Source: Prunella strophiata (taxonomy: Eukaryota; Chordata; Aves; Passeriformes; Prunellidae). From it: 64,000 bases of DNA. Location: positions 1,479,650 to 1,543,649 of the forward strand of contig JAZBQD010000019.1 of the NCBI GenBank assembly GCA_036583965.1, given 5' to 3'. Positions 22,196 to 31,513 of this stretch are shown in pieces. The stretch's first letter is position 1. Each line of letters opens with the position of its first letter. Made by a program: the position numbers and the translations under genes. The notes beneath the pieces were generated by a model, which was not told the origin of the DNA, did no database searches, and was given only the letters and a program-made list of their open reading frames with translations.

Positions 22196-22820
22196 GTGGC
22201 ACCTCCATGGGGATGTGAAATTGGGAAAGTGGCACCACCATGGGGATGTGAAATTTGGAACAAAGTGGCACCTCCATGGGGATGTGAAATTGGGAATAAA
22301 GTGGCACCACCATGGGGATGTGAAATTGGGAATAAAGTGGCACCACCATGGGGATGTGAAATTTGGAAAGGAGTGGCACCTCCATGGGGATGTGAAATTT
22401 GGAAAGGAGTGGCACCACCATGGGGATGTGAAATTTGGAACAAAGTGGCAACACCATGGTGATGTGAAATTGGGAAAGGAGTGGCACATCCATGGGGATG
22501 TGAAATTTGGAATTGAGTGGCACCACCATGGGGATGTGAAATTGGGAAAGTGGCACCACCATGGGGATGTGAAATTTGGAACAAAGTGGCACCACCATGG
22601 GGATGTGAAATTTGGAATGAAGTGGCACCACCATGGGGATGTGAAATTGGGAAAGGAGTGGCACATCCATGGGGATGTGAAATTTGGAATTGAGTGGCAC
22701 CACCATGGGGATGTGAAATTGGGAAAGTGGCACCACCACAGTGATGTGAAATTCGGGATAAAGTGGCACCACCACAGTGATGTGAAATTGGGAAAGGAGT
22801 GGCACCTCCACAGGGATGTG
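22196..22820. repeat. Minisatellite D, 33/36-bp units, 18 copies
   Basis: The unit is GTGGCACCACCATGGGGATG followed by TGAAATTTGGAA and a short variable end (CAAA, AGGA, TTGA). Three units are 33 bp and the rest 36 bp, so all keep one plus frame reading WHHHGDVKFG. Units 8-12 recur as units 13-17, a higher-order repeat of 177 bp. A plus frame of 224 codons spans it. Minus frames are open too, so coding is not indicated. Confidence 0.96.
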
Positions 22821-23504
22821 CCATCCTGATTGCCTCCTCTGGCATGGGGAGGGGTCTGGGGGCATTGTCAGCACCAGGAGCCCACGGGCAGGGCTGGCCC
22901 AGGGAGGGCAGAGTGTGAGGGGTTTGTGTCTCATGGCTCCAAGGAAGCAGCTGATGGAAGAACAGATGCCCACATCCCTTCCCTGCTCTGGAGAGACGAT
23001 GCCAGCTGGGCTGGGAGAGAGGACTGAAAGGAGCAGGATGGAGCAGGAATGATCTGTGTGCCTGGAAGGCACTGGGGGCACTGTTTCAAGCAGCATTTCT
23101 CATTGCTGGTGGCAGGCAGTGCCCAGTGCCACCCCAGCAGCTTTGCAGAGCGTGGGGAGCCTCTGGCAGGTGCCTGGGCCAGCAGCAGGGCCGTGGCACC
23201 GAGGGGACAGGGAAGCAGCTGGCCCAGGCTGGTGCCCTGTGCCAGGCTGCTCCAGGGCACGTCCAGCCCTCAGAACACCTCAGGGACAGAGCTCTGCCTT
23301 CACTGTCACTGTGACACCCCTTTTCCTGAGCCAGCCCACTGCTGCAGGGCTTCTCCCTGCTCTCCTGGCTGTCCCAGGCTCTGGTGGTGCTGGGCAGTGC
23401 CAGGCTGGGGTCCTGGGGGCTGTGCAGACCCAGCCCCATCCTTTGACAGGGCACGGCCATGGAGGGGATTTGCTCCCCTTTCACCTGTCCAGCAATGCCA
23501 GAAC
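22821..23504. other. GC-rich single-copy DNA
   Basis: Unique sequence with several short open frames and no recognisable protein. Confidence 0.4.
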
Positions 23505-23509
23505 TGTGT

Positions 23510-24136
23510 TGTCAGGACCCAGCACATCCCTCTGGCTGTCCTGGGTGGCTCCAGCCCCTGGCAGGGGGCTCACAGGCCTTGGCACAGAGCCCAAGACCCC
23601 TGTGCCTTTGATTTTGAGCCATGCAGAAAATTACCAACTTTTATATGAGGAGTTGCAAGCCACAAAAATTAAATAGAGTAAGAATTAGTTTATCACAAGG
23701 TGAAAAAGTAGAATTTTGGGGTTTTTTAGAATGAGGGTTCAGGGTCAAGATGGAGGAATTTGGGCGTGTTCTGTCCTTCTTTCTCCTTCTTCACAGCCTC
23801 CATCTTCTGGGTGATGGTGGCACTTTTGGATTGGTTTAGAGCAGAGTTGGACTGTGTAACACAGGTGATAGGTATTGGAAAATAACTGTAAATAATGTAC
23901 AGGTAGTTTTTAGTATAAAAAGACAACACTGCCCCAGAGATGGGCAGTGTGCCTGGGACTGACCTGCTGAACAGACCTGGGCTGGTCAGGGAGAAAATTT
24001 GTTAGATAAGGAAAAATAAACAACCTTGGAGACTGCAAATGAAGAGTCCTGACTCCTTCTTTGGTTCTCAGGCTGGGACACAGAGACTCTCAAACACATC
24101 CTGGGGTCATCTTGAGCTCCTGAGAGAGCTCTGACA
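23510..24136 (+). mobile_element. Solo LTR family B, complete
   Basis: Starts TGTCAGGACCCAGCACATCC and ends GCTCTGACA (627 bp). TATA box AGTATAAAAAG at about 23911-23921 and AATAAA at 24015-24020. Flanking 6-mers CTGTGT and TTGTGT fit a target-site duplication with one mismatch. Closely related to 18294-18917 and 55322-55947. Confidence 0.9.
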
Positions 24137-24259
24137 TTGTGTCACCAGTCTGTCCCCTCACCTCCCAGGGCTGAGGGTGGGCACAGCACAAGGGGGGCTG
24201 GGGCAGCAATTTCAGCTGTGGGAGAACCCCCCAGGGAATGAAACCCAGGTTTGCTGTGG

Positions 24260-24561
24260 TGTCGCCCTGATTTTTCAAGTTTCTCTAAAGCCTTCTGATG
24301 TTTCCATTCTTGTGCAGAACTTTCTCACACACTTTCTGTAAATAACTTATTGTTTTGCATTCCTCTATGGAGGAAGAGCAACTTGATGGACTGTTGGGTT
24401 GCCCAGTGGCATTGAGGAGGTGGCACTGTCACCCTCCAATGACACTGGCATGTCAGAAAACTATAAATGGAGTCAGATTTCAATAAACTTCCTCTTTTTA
24501 CTCTCTCACACCTTTCAAAGAGCTGCTGTCCATGTTGTGTCGTTTGTGCTCCACAGTGACA
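24260..24561 (+). mobile_element. Solo LTR family A, complete
   Basis: Starts TGTCGCCCTGA and ends CAGTGACA (302 bp). TATA-like ACTATAAATGG at 24461-24471, AATAAA at 24482-24487. Flanking 6-mers CTGTGG and CTGTGC fit a 6-bp target-site duplication with one mismatch. It lies 123 bp from the family B LTR, two independent insertions. Confidence 0.88.
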
Positions 24562-25679
24562 CTGTGCAATCCCAGAGCCATCTGGGCTGGGAAAAGCCCC
24601 CAAGCCCAGCCATCCCCAGCCCTGCCAGCACTGCCCCCTGTCCCCCAGTGCCACATCTGCCAGGCAGGGCTTTGCCTCGGGGGAATCCTCTGGAGATCCC
24701 AGTCCATCAGGGTAAAGGAAAACCAGTCACACCAAGGGAAGAGCTGCTGCAACAAGCCCTCCCTACCAGGCTGCCACAGTGCGGGGTTTTTATCACAATT
24801 GAATTTCTAAAGAAGAATAAATCCTGTGCTTGCTCCTGCACATAAAAGGGACAAAGGCTCCATTTCAGTCCTGACCTGTGCAAGCCATTTGTAAACTGGA
24901 TTTTGTGGTTTGCTGTGAAATTCCAGAACATTTTCTAAGCCAAACACCTTCCTGGACAGCTGTGGTGAGGGGCTGGGGCAGAGGCACCCACCCCTGTGGG
25001 TGGGAGAATCCTACACCCACTGCACCCCCTCCTGCCCTGGCACTGCTGGCCAGAGAGAACACTTCACCCTTGTGGAAAGGTTCAGTCCAGCAGCCGTCTT
25101 AAAACTGGGATTTTAAATGGGATTTTTAGAAAAACCAACCTAAATCCTGGGTGTTTACTGCTTGCCCAAGTGCTGCCAATCTCCCAAATGCAGGAATATC
25201 AATACACAGCTTTCTGCCTCCTTTAAAGGCACCAACAGCTTTTTATTGAGCACCTAAAATGAAATTTTAGCATTAATAAATAATAAAGCCCAGTGATTTT
25301 GTGTTTGCCCTGCTTTTCACTGAAGCAGCTTTGCCTGCCTGCAGTGAGGGCTGGCAGGGCTTTGTGCCAGCCCTGAGGAAAGCTGTGAAATGCAGCATCC
25401 TCGGGGTGTTCTGTGCTAAATGAGGGCAGAGCTCCGGGGAAAGGGAATTCCCGCGGGGAAATGGGGACTTACATCTCATCAGCACCTCTGGAATTGCCAC
25501 CCCGGGTCAGGAACAGCAAAAGGGGCCGAGGACCCCTGTGGGATTGGTCTGTTCAGTTTAGTGATGGGGAAATTCCTCTCCTGTTTGTGACCCTCAGGGG
25601 CTGAGGTTGTGGGAAAGAATCAACAGAGCTTTCCTGGGGGCAGTAACAGGGGATTGGGTTATTTACAGAATTTATCACC
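24562..25679. other. Single-copy DNA, nothing recognised
   Basis: Unique sequence, mostly GC-rich with an AT-rich patch near 25240-25300. Short open frames only. Confidence 0.4.
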
Positions 25680-25870
25680 GAGTTCCAGACTGGTTTGGGG
25701 TGGAGGGACCTCAGATCCCCCCCAGTGCCAGCCCTGGAGGGACAGGGACACCTCCCACTGTGCCAGGCTGCTCCAGCCCCAGTGTCCAGCCTGGCCTTGG
25801 GCACTGCCAGGGATCCAGGGGCAGCCACAGCTGCTCTGGCAATCCCAGCCCAGCCCCTCCCAGGCAGGAT
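25680..25870 (-). mobile_element. CR1 LINE fragment, 3' end
   Basis: Reversed tail TTCCAGACTGGTTTGGGG followed by the common CR1 3' block to AGCTGCTCTGGCAATCCC. Confidence 0.9.
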
Positions 25871-25971
25871 TATTTCACTTGCTGGGTTGTTCCACCCTGC
25901 TGGGGGATCTCAGGGGACACTGAGGCACTGACACCAGGGCTCAGCCCAGGCTGGGGACACATCCCCACTGC

Positions 25972-26302
25972 CTGGAGGGGCTCCAGGAGAGCTGCAGAGG
26001 GACTGGGGACAAGGATGGAGGGACAGGACCACAGGGAATGGCTCCCAGGTGCCAGAGGGCAGGGAATGAGGTGGGAGATTGGGAATTGGGAATTGCCTGG
26101 CTGGGCTGGGAATTGCCAGGAGCAGCTGTGTGCTGCCCCTGGATTCCCTGGCAGTGCCACAAGGCCAGGCTTGGACACTGGGGTCTTGGAGCCGCCTGGG
26201 CAACAGGGGAAGGGTCCCTGCCATGGCAGGGCTGGCATCTGGGATGTGGATTTAAAGGTGTCTTTAACCCAAACCATTCTGGAAGTTCCTGTGACTCTGG
26301 TA
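25972..26302 (+). mobile_element. CR1 LINE fragment, 3' end
   Basis: Begins GGAGGGGCTCCAGGAGAGCT and ends AACCCAAACCATTCTGGAAG then CCTGTGACTCTGG, reaching the 3' end. It carries many 1-bp insertions relative to the other copies (for example GTGCCACAAGGCCAGGCTTGG), suggesting age or uncorrected sequence errors. Opposite orientation to the CR1 100 bp upstream. Confidence 0.88.
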
Positions 26303-26426
26303 TAAAGGGCAGTAGGCCAAGGGGTATGCAGGGCACGGGCCTGGGGTTGTGGAGGGGCTGGCAGCACATTACCCATGGGACAGGGAAGGCCAGATGCATC
26401 AATTTAACTGCCTGCATAAATCAAAT

Positions 26427-29400
26427 GGGACAGAGCAGGGCAGGGGTGGGGAAATGGGAATTCTTTGGGACAGAGCAGGGCAGGGGTGGGGAAATGGGAA
26501 TTCTTTGGGACAGAGCAGGGCAGGGGTGGGGAAATGGGAATTCTTTGGGACAGAGCAGGGCAGGGGTGGGGAAATGGGAATTCTTTGGGACAGAGCAGGG
26601 CAGGGGTGGGGAAATGGGAATTCTTTGGGACAGAGCAGGGCAGGGGTGGGGAAATGGGAATTCTTTGGGACAGAGCAGGGCAGGGGTGGGGAAATGGGAA
26701 TTCTTTGGGACAGAGCAGGGCAGGGGTGGGGAAATGGGAATTCTTTGGGACAGAGCAGGGCAGGGGTGGGGAAATGGGAATTCTTTGGGACAGAGCAGGG
26801 CAGGGGTGGGGAAATGGGAATTCTTTGGGACAGAGCAGGGCAGGGGTGGGGAAATGGGAATTCTTTGGGACAGAGCAGGGCAGGGGTGGGGAAATGGGAA
26901 TTCTTTGGGACAGAGCAGGGCAGGGGTGGGGAAATGGGAATTCTTTGGGACAGAGCAGGGCAGGGGTGGGGAAATGGGAATTCTTTGGGACAGAGCAGGG
27001 CAGGGGTGGGGAAATGGGAATTCTTTGGGACAGAGCAGGGCAGGGGTGGGGAAATGGGAATTCTTTGGGACAGAGCAGGGCAGGGGTGGGGAAATGGGAA
27101 TTCTTTGGGACAGAGCAGGGCAGGGGTGGGGAAATGGGAATTCTTTGGGACAGAGCAGGGCAGGGGTGGGGAAATGGGAATTCTTTGGGACAGAGCAGGG
27201 CAGGGGTGGGGAAATGGGAATTCTTTGGGACAGAGCAGGGCAGGGGTGGGGAAATGGGAATTCTTTGGGACAGAGCAGGGCAGGGGTGGGGAAATGGGAA
27301 TTCTTTGGGACAGAGCAGGGCAGGGGTGGGGAAATGGGAATTCTTTGGGACAGAGCAGGGCAGGGGTGGGGAAATGGGAATTCTTTGGGACAGAGCAGGG
27401 CAGGGGTGGGGAAATGGGAATTCTTTGGGACAGAGCAGGGCAGGGGTGGGGAAATGGGAATTCTTTGGGACAGAGCAGGGCAGGGGTGGGGAAATGGGAA
27501 TTCTTTGGGACAGAGCAGGGCAGGGGTGGGGAAATGGGAATTCTTTGGGACAGAGCAGGGCAGGGGTGGGGAAATGGGAATTCTTTGGGACAGAGCAGGG
27601 CAGGGGTGGGGAAATGGGAATTCTTTGGGACAGAGCAGGGCAGGGGTGGGGAAATGGGAATTCTTTGGGACAGAGCAGGGCAGGGGTGGGGAAATGGGAA
27701 TTCTTTGGGACAGAGCAGGGCAGGGGTGGGGAAATGGGAATTCTTTGGGACAGAGCAGGGCAGGGGTGGGGAAATGGGAATTCTTTGGGACAGAGCAGGG
27801 CAGGGGTGGGGAAATGGGAATTCTTTGGGACAGAGCAGGGCAGGGGTGGGGAAATGGGAATTCTTTGGGACAGAGCAGGGCAGGGGTGGGGAAATGGGAA
27901 TTCTTTGGGACAGAGCAGGGCAGGGGTGGGGAAATGGGAATTCTTTGGGACAGAGCAGGGCAGGGGTGGGGAAATGGGAATTCTTTGGGACAGAGCAGGG
28001 CAGGGGTGGGGAAATGGGAATTCTTTGGGACAGAGCAGGGCAGGGGTGGGGAAATGGGAATTCTTTGGGACAGAGCAGGGCAGGGGTGGGGAAATGGGAA
28101 TTCTTTGGGACAGAGCAGGGCAGGGGTGGGGAAATGGGAATTCTTTGGGACAGAGCAGGGCAGGGGTGGGGAAATGGGAATTCTTTGGGACAGAGCAGGG
28201 CAGGGGTGGAGAAATGGGAATTCTTTGGGACAGAGCAGGGCAGGGGTGGAGAAATGGGAATTCTTTGGGACAGAGCAGGGCAGGGGTGGGGAAATGGGAA
28301 TTCTTTGGGACAGAGCAGGGCAGGGGTGGGGAAATGGGAATTCTTTGGGACAGAGCAGGGCAGGGGTGGGGAAATGGGAATTCTTTGGGACAGAGCAGGG
28401 CAGGGGTGGGGAAATGGGAATTCTTTGGGACAGAGCAGGGCAGGGGTGGGGAAATGGGAATTCTTTGGGACAGAGCAGGGCAGGGGTGGAGAAATGGGAA
28501 TTCTTTGGGACAGAGCAGGGCAGGGGTGGAGAAATGGGAATTCTTTGGGACAGAGCAGGGCAGGGGTGGAGAAATGGGAATTCTTTGGGACAGAGCAGGG
28601 CAGGGGTGGGGAAATGGGAATTCTTTGGGACAGAGCAGGGCAGGGGTGGAGAAATGGGAATTCTTTGGGACAGAGCAGAGCAGGGGTGGGGAAATGGGAA
28701 TTCTTTGGGACAGAGCAGGGCAGGGGTGGAGAAATGGGAATTCTTTGGGACAGAGCAGGGCAGGGGTGGGGAAATGGGAATTCTTTGGGACAGAGCAGGG
28801 CAGGGGTGGGGAAATGGGAATTCTTTGGGACAGAGCAGGGCAGGGGTGGGGAAATGGGAATTCTTTGGGACAGAGCAGGGCAGGGGTGGGGAAATGGGAA
28901 TTCTTTGGGACAGAGCAGGGCAGGGGTGGAGAAATGGGAATTCTTTGGGACAGAGCAGGGCAGGGGTGGAGAAATGGGAATTCTTTGGGACAGAGCAGGG
29001 CAGGGGTGGAGAAATGGGAATTCTTTGGGACAGAGCAGGGCAGGGGTGGAGAAATGGGAATTCTTTGGGACAGAGCAGGGCAGGGGTGGAGAAATGGGAA
29101 TTCTTTGGGACAGAGCAGGGCAGGGGTGGGGAAATGGGAATTCTTTGGGACAGAGCAGGGCAGGGGTGGGGAAATGGGAATTCTTTGGGACAGAGCAGGG
29201 CAGGGGTGGGGAAATGGAATTCTTTGGGACAGAGCAGGGCAGGGGTGGGGAAATGGGAATTCTTTGGGACAGAGCAGGGCAGGGGTGGGGAAATGGGAAT
29301 TCTTTGGGACAGAGCAGGGCAGGGGTGGGGAAATGGGAATTCTTTGGGACAGAGCAGGGCAGGGGTGGAGAAATGGGAATTCTTTGGGACTGGAGCAGAG

Positions 29401-29930
29401 CAGGGGTGGGGAAATGGGAATTCTTTGGGACAGAGCAGGGCAGGGGTGGAGAAATGGGAATTCTTTGGGACAGAGCAGGGCAGGGGTGGAGAAATGGGAA
29501 TTCTTTGGGACAGAGCAGGGCAGGGGTGGAGAAATGGGAATTCTTTGGGACTGGAGCACTGTGCCAGAGCAGGGCAGGGGTGGGGAAATGGGAATTCTTT
29601 GGGACAGAGCAGGGCAGGGGTGGAGAAATGGGAATTCTTTGGGACAGAGCAGAGCAGGGGTGGGGAAATGGGAATTCTTTGGGACAGAGCAGAGCAGGGG
29701 TGGGGAAATGGGAATTCTTTGGGACAGAGCAGGGCAGGGGTGGGGAAATGGGAATTCTTTGGGACAGAGCAGAGCAGGGGTGGGGAAATGGGAATTCTTT
29801 GGGACTGGAGCAGAGCAGGGGTGGGGAAATGGGAATTCTTTGGGACAGAGCAGGGCAGGGGTGGAGAAATGGGAATTCTTTGGGACTGGAGCACTGTGAC
29901 AGAGCAGGGGTGGGGAAATGGGAATTCTTT
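26427..29930. repeat. Minisatellite E, 40-bp unit with EcoRI site, about 87 copies
   Basis: The unit is GGGACAGAGCAGGGCAGGGG then TGGGGAAATGGGAATTCTTT. Each copy has one GAATTC site. From 26427 to about 28200 I see no variant. From 28209 on, copies with TGGAGAAATG, CAGAGCAGAG and insertions (GACTGGAGCAGAGC; GACTGGAGCACTGTGCC) accumulate, most densely at the right end. Frames on both strands are open for over 1100 codons because the unit has no stop. These are not genes. Confidence 0.99.
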
Positions 29931-30019
29931 GGGATGTCACAGCTGGGGCTCAGCCTGAGCTGGGCAGCACTGGGGTGGGGCTGCTGCTGCAGCAGAGAGG
30001 TTTAATTAATGACATAATT

Positions 30020-30111
30020 TAGAATCATGGAAGGGTTTTGATGGAAGGGAGTTAAAGCCCAAGCAGTGCCACCCCTGCCATGGGCAGGGACAGCTCCCAC
30101 CCTCTGCCAGG
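30020..30111 (-). mobile_element. CR1 LINE fragment, short
   Basis: Decayed reversed tail (AGAATCATGGAAGGG) followed by GTGCCACCCCTGCCATGGGC. Confidence 0.7.
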
Positions 30112-30504
30112 GGAGAATCTCCCCCGTGTCTCTGAGCTAAATTCTCCCCTCTCGGTGCCAGCAGCAGCAGAGCTCTGCCCTGGGCTCTCTGCAGGGCATC
30201 TCCAGCTGTGCCACAGTGCCAGAGCAGAGGCTGGCACAGGAGTCTGCACATGCCATGGGCAGCTAGAGCTGTCCCAGGGAAAGCTGCTTTTCAGGATTGC
30301 AGGTCCTCTTCCACTCCCAAACCTTTCTGGGATTTCTTGAGAACCTGAACTGCCCCAAACCTGACTGTCCCCAAAGCTGACTGTCCCCAGAGTGTCCCCA
30401 AAGCTGTCAGTGGTGAGGAGCTGCTGAGGGCAGGAGGAGAATTGCAGAACGAGGATGGGCTGATTTCCCCATGGGCACTGAGTGTTTGCTGGGCACCTTG
30501 AGAG
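30112..30504. other. Single-copy DNA
   Basis: Unique sequence with a short internal repeat at 30355-30405 (GACTGTCCCCAAAGCTGACTG). No gene. Confidence 0.4.
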
Positions 30505-30700
30505 GTTGGGGTTTCAAAATCCAGTTCAAGGTTTGGTTTTCAAAACCCAATTCCAGGTTTGGTTTTTAAAATCCAATTCCAGGTTTGGTTTTCAGAATCC
30601 AAAGCAGGTTTGGTTTTCAGAATCCAAAGCAGGTTTGTTTTCAATCCAGTGCAGGTTTGGTTTTTAGAATCCAGAGCAGGTTTGGTTCCCAAACCCAAAG
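30505..30700. repeat. Minisatellite O, about 25-bp unit, 8 copies
   Basis: Degenerate copies of CAGGTTTGGTTTTCAGAATC plus CAAAG or CAATTC. Divergence between units is higher than in the large arrays, so it looks older. Confidence 0.9.
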
Positions 30701-31127
30701 CCAGCCTTTCTGTGGGGTGGTTCTGAGGCCAAAGGCTCCTGTTCCCAGGAAGGAAATCCTGAGCTCTCTGCTGTTCCCTATTCCCCTTGAGTGCAGCACT
30801 GCTGATTCCACACAAATCCCTGCATTTATTGATCTCTGTGGCAGGCCCTGCTGATGCTGTTGGTGACTCCAGATCCTTGCCCTGCCCTTTCCAAAGGGCA
30901 AAACCCTTTTAGGACATTCAAGGGGAATTGCCATTCCTGAGCCTTACACGTCTCCTTTGAGTGCCACCACAATTTTTAAAGCAGGGCAGTGTGCAGAGCT
31001 GGGACTGCAGATCAGTTTTTGTGGTTTTGCTGGCCTTTGTCCCTTGATTTTGTTACAGAAGGAAATCCAAAGTGTGCCTGGAGGGGCTGCAGGTGGTTCT
31101 GTGGGGGTTCTGTGGGTTGGTTCTGTG
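30701..31127. other. Single-copy DNA
   Basis: Unique sequence with a GTTCTGTGGG/GTTGGTTCTG repeat-like patch at 31094-31128. No gene. Confidence 0.4.
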
Positions 31128-31240
31128 GGAATTCCAGCCCAGCCCCTCCCCACCCTGCCAGCCAGGAATTCCCAATTCCCAATCTCCCATCCATCCCTGC
31201 CCCTGCCAGTGGAAGCCATTCCCTGGGTCCTGGCACTGTT
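31128..31240 (-). mobile_element. CR1 LINE fragment
   Basis: Contains the reversed GAATTCCCAATTCCCAATCT block and CCATCCATCCCTGCCCCTGC. The true 3' end is missing. Confidence 0.8.
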
Positions 31241-31439
31241 TGGTTCCTGTCAATTCTGCTCAATTATTCTGCATTAACCAGACCAGGGCAGGGTCTGCTG
31301 TTTTTTAGGGAGTTTGGTTTGGGTTGGGCTTTTTTAGAGATCCCAGTGCTGTGGAAACCCCTCCCTTGTGCCTCTGTCCCTTCCTGGCAGGAATGGCCCC
31401 ACAGGGCAGCCCAGGGGGAGCCCTGGGGTGTGGAAGGTG

Positions 31440-31513
31440 TGGAAGGTGTGGAAGGTGTCCCTGCCTGTGGCAGGGCTGGGATGGGATTGAGGGTCCCTCC
31501 TGCCCGGAAGCCC
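31440..31513 (+). mobile_element. CR1 3' end feeding the octamer array
   Basis: GGAAGGTGTCCCTGCCTGTG, GGGATTGAGGGTCCCTCCTG, CCCGGAAGCCC then the octamer tail. This is the CR1 3' terminus, and its normal few ATTCTGTG octamers continue directly into the 2.8-kb array. Confidence 0.85.

Noticed and set aside
22155..22829. Array D as a histidine-rich coding repeat because all units are 33 or 36 bp
   Set aside because: The 33-bp unit is one variant copied by block duplication, so frame preservation needs only a single 3-bp deletion. Minus frames are open as well.
18294..24136. A provirus bounded by the family B LTRs at 18294 and 23510
   Set aside because: The two LTRs are in opposite orientation, have different target-site duplications, and the DNA between them holds CR1, other LTRs and array D but no gag, pol or env.
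23510..24561. The paired LTRs as one provirus
   Set aside because: They belong to different families and the 123 bp between them has no retroviral content.
26038..30005. Frames of 1100-1300 codons on both strands
   Set aside because: Pure translation of the 40-bp repeat; five frames are open at once.
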